NCBI RefSeq assembly: GCF_018205975.1
Contig: NZ_CP073577.1
Coordinates: 1,178,001 to 1,242,000 of the forward strand
Direction of reading: 5' to 3'
Origin: Erythrobacter sp. JK5
GTDB taxonomy: Bacteria > Pseudomonadota > Alphaproteobacteria > Sphingomonadales > Sphingomonadaceae
DNA length: 64,000 bases
Shown here: in pieces, positions 63,063 through 64,000 of the stretch
How positions within the stretch are numbered: position 1 is the stretch's first letter
Layout of the letters: each line of letters opens with the position of its first letter
The notes under the pieces: generated by a model
The model's input: only the letters and a program-made list of their open reading frames with translations
Databases searched by the model: none
What the model was told of the DNA's origin: nothing
Made by a program: the position numbers and the translations under genes

Positions 63063-63473
63063 TCATCGGCGCGCGAACACCCGTTTCGCCAGCGCGCGAT
63101 CGAGCGGCGGAGTCGCGAGTCCTGCAATCTCCGCCGGAGTAAACCAGCCGATTCCTTCGCCTTCCAGCGCCCGCGGTTCGCCACTCCAGCGCGTGACGGT
63201 GTAAAGCAGGATGACAATCGACCGACCGCCGGTTTCGCGCGATTCCTCTGCAAAGGCGATCGGTTCGCACGCGTCGGGATCGATCGCGATGTCCAGCTCT
63301 TCGCGCAGCTCTCTTTGCAAGGCTTCCGCTGGAGTTTCAGCAACTTCCACCTTGCCCCCGGGAAATTCCCATAGGCCGCCGTGATGCTTTTCCAAAGGTC
63401 TCTGGTGCATCAACCAGCGACCATCCCGCCCCCGCAACGCCCCTGCAACGACCCATGTTACGCCCGTAGTCAT
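63063..63473 (-). CDS. Nudix hydrolase, MutT-like
   Basis: 136 aa. The Nudix box spans 39-61 ([14 protein letters not shown] then REEL), and WLMHQRP and WEFPGGK fit the MutT/8-oxo-dGTPase subgroup. It would remove oxidised nucleotides. The ATG at 63473 is used. Transcribed toward tRNA-Arg and divergent from the pilin genes. Confidence 0.9.
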   Translation of the reverse strand: MTTGVTWVVAGALRGRDGRWLMHQRPLEKHHGGLWEFPGGKVEVAETPAEALQRELREELDIAIDPDACEPIAFAEESRETGGRSIVILLYTVTRWSGEPRALEGEGIGWFTPAEIAGLATPPLDRALAKRVFARR

Positions 63474-63570
63474 GTCGGATTTTTTTCCAAGAAGGAGCCG
63501 CCAATCAACCCTTTCTTAAACTTCTGCGGCGATTTGTAACTCATCAGGAGCGTAAGAAACGGGTGTTCCC

Positions 63571-63753
63571 ATGATTTTGACGAAATTCCTAAAGCACATT
63601 GGAAACGACAAGTCGGGTGCCACTGCTGTTGAATACGGCCTGATTGCTGCGCTGATCGTGATCGCTGCCGTTGGCAGCTTCCAGGCCGTCGGCAACCAGA
63701 ACTCGACGGGCTGGGGCGCTGTGCAGCAAGCTGTCGAAGATGCGATGAGTTAA
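63571..63753 (+). CDS. Flp-family type IVb pilin
   Basis: 60 aa prepilin. A short positive leader is cut at G16/A17 by a prepilin peptidase; the mature start ATAVEYGLIAAL has the essential glutamate at +5 followed by a hydrophobic helix. The subunit of Tad (tight adherence) pili. It has its own leader after NUDIX, and a second pilin gene follows 114 nt later. Confidence 0.93.
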   Translation: MILTKFLKHIGNDKSGATAVEYGLIAALIVIAAVGSFQAVGNQNSTGWGAVQQAVEDAMS

Positions 63754-63867
63754 GGTTTTTGAAAGGCTCCCAATTAGGAATTCTTCAAGAGCAGGCCGTT
63801 ACATCATCGAATGTCTGATCGTTTTACGACGGGCACGGGTACCGAAGACTGAACCAGGAGACTACAC

Positions 63868-64000
63868 ATGAAGTTCATCAACAAGATGCTCCGCGACGAG
63901 CAGGGCGCCACCGCCATCGAATACGGCCTCATCGCCGCTCTGATCGCAGTTGCTGCGATCACCGCGATGCAGGGTCTCGGCAACCAGCTGAGCGACACTT
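63868..64000 (+). CDS. Flp-family type IVb pilin, second copy (3' end outside window)
   Basis: Partial, 44 codons visible. AGGAG precedes the ATG. Cleavage at G13/A14, then ATAIEYGLIAAL with glutamate at +5. It differs from the first pilin in the leader (MKFINKMLRDEQG) and mature helix (ITAMQGLGNQ). The tad assembly genes are expected further downstream. Confidence 0.93.
   Translation, partial: MKFINKMLRDEQGATAIEYGLIAALIAVAAITAMQGLGNQLSDT

Overview
The window reads as GC-rich chromosomal core DNA of a sphingomonad-type alphaproteobacterium, most like Erythrobacter, Altererythrobacter or a relative. Supporting signs are the zapA / 6S RNA / fthC order, a DivL-like protein whose histidine box carries tyrosine, AddAB instead of RecBCD, a class I fructose-bisphosphate aldolase, small sphingomonad-type inverted repeats, and many coupled starts of the ATGA or GTGA type. 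I see no prophage, insertion sequence, CRISPR array or replication origin. The placement is inferred from gene content; no phylogeny was run.

Layout. 1-7.4 kb, mostly minus strand: SLC13 permease (cut by the window edge), tRNA-Leu, efp-suhB, a small secreted protein, fba-thiE-M23 peptidase, and a band-7 protein. 7.34-8.05 kb has no protein gene and holds two overlapping tRNA-like elements. 8.05-15 kb is one minus-strand run: tkt-gap-pgk, then an NTF2-like protein, a 2OG-Fe(II) oxygenase, a serine hydrolase and a hotdog thioesterase. 15.2-17 kb, plus strand: coiled-coil protein, zapA, 6S RNA, fthC, DUF2842. 17.1-22.3 kb: tRNA-Asp, a branched-chain keto-acid dehydrogenase operon, thyA. 22.4-30.9 kb: tRNA-Pro, amino-acid permease, SDR, a stress-type YqaE gene, ABC1 kinase, DUF885 protein, tyrosine phosphatase, GGDEF protein. 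30.9-45.2 kb: recG, sdhE, mfd, a stand-alone EAL protein, nadK, tRNA-Asn, TauE-type permease, secA, argJ and an IMPase. 45.2-56.6 kb: a minus-strand chain divL-tsaE-amgK-murU-addB-addA-trxA with overlapping genes. 56.7-64 kb: ahcY behind a palindromic operator, peroxiredoxin, an Acg-type nitroreductase behind a perfect FNR box, folE, hemerythrin, a zincin-like protein, tRNA-Arg, a Nudix hydrolase, and two Flp pilins that open a probable tad locus.

How the genes work together. Central carbon metabolism (tkt, gap, pgk, fba), cell-cycle and envelope control (divL, zapA, amgK/murU recycling, c-di-GMP enzymes), DNA repair (recG, mfd, addAB) and redox or oxygen response (trxA, peroxiredoxin, hemerythrin, nitroreductase) dominate.

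Data quality. Five genes in the first 18.2 kb (SLC13 permease, thiE, serine hydrolase, pgk, E2) are each broken by a single missing base in a G/C homopolymer. Because pgk is normally essential and the pattern is uniform, I read these as uncorrected sequencing errors and annotate the genes as whole. The most unusual items are the overlapping tRNA-like elements, the DivL-headed repair and recycling operon, and a palindromic repeat inserted in frame inside the E2 linker.
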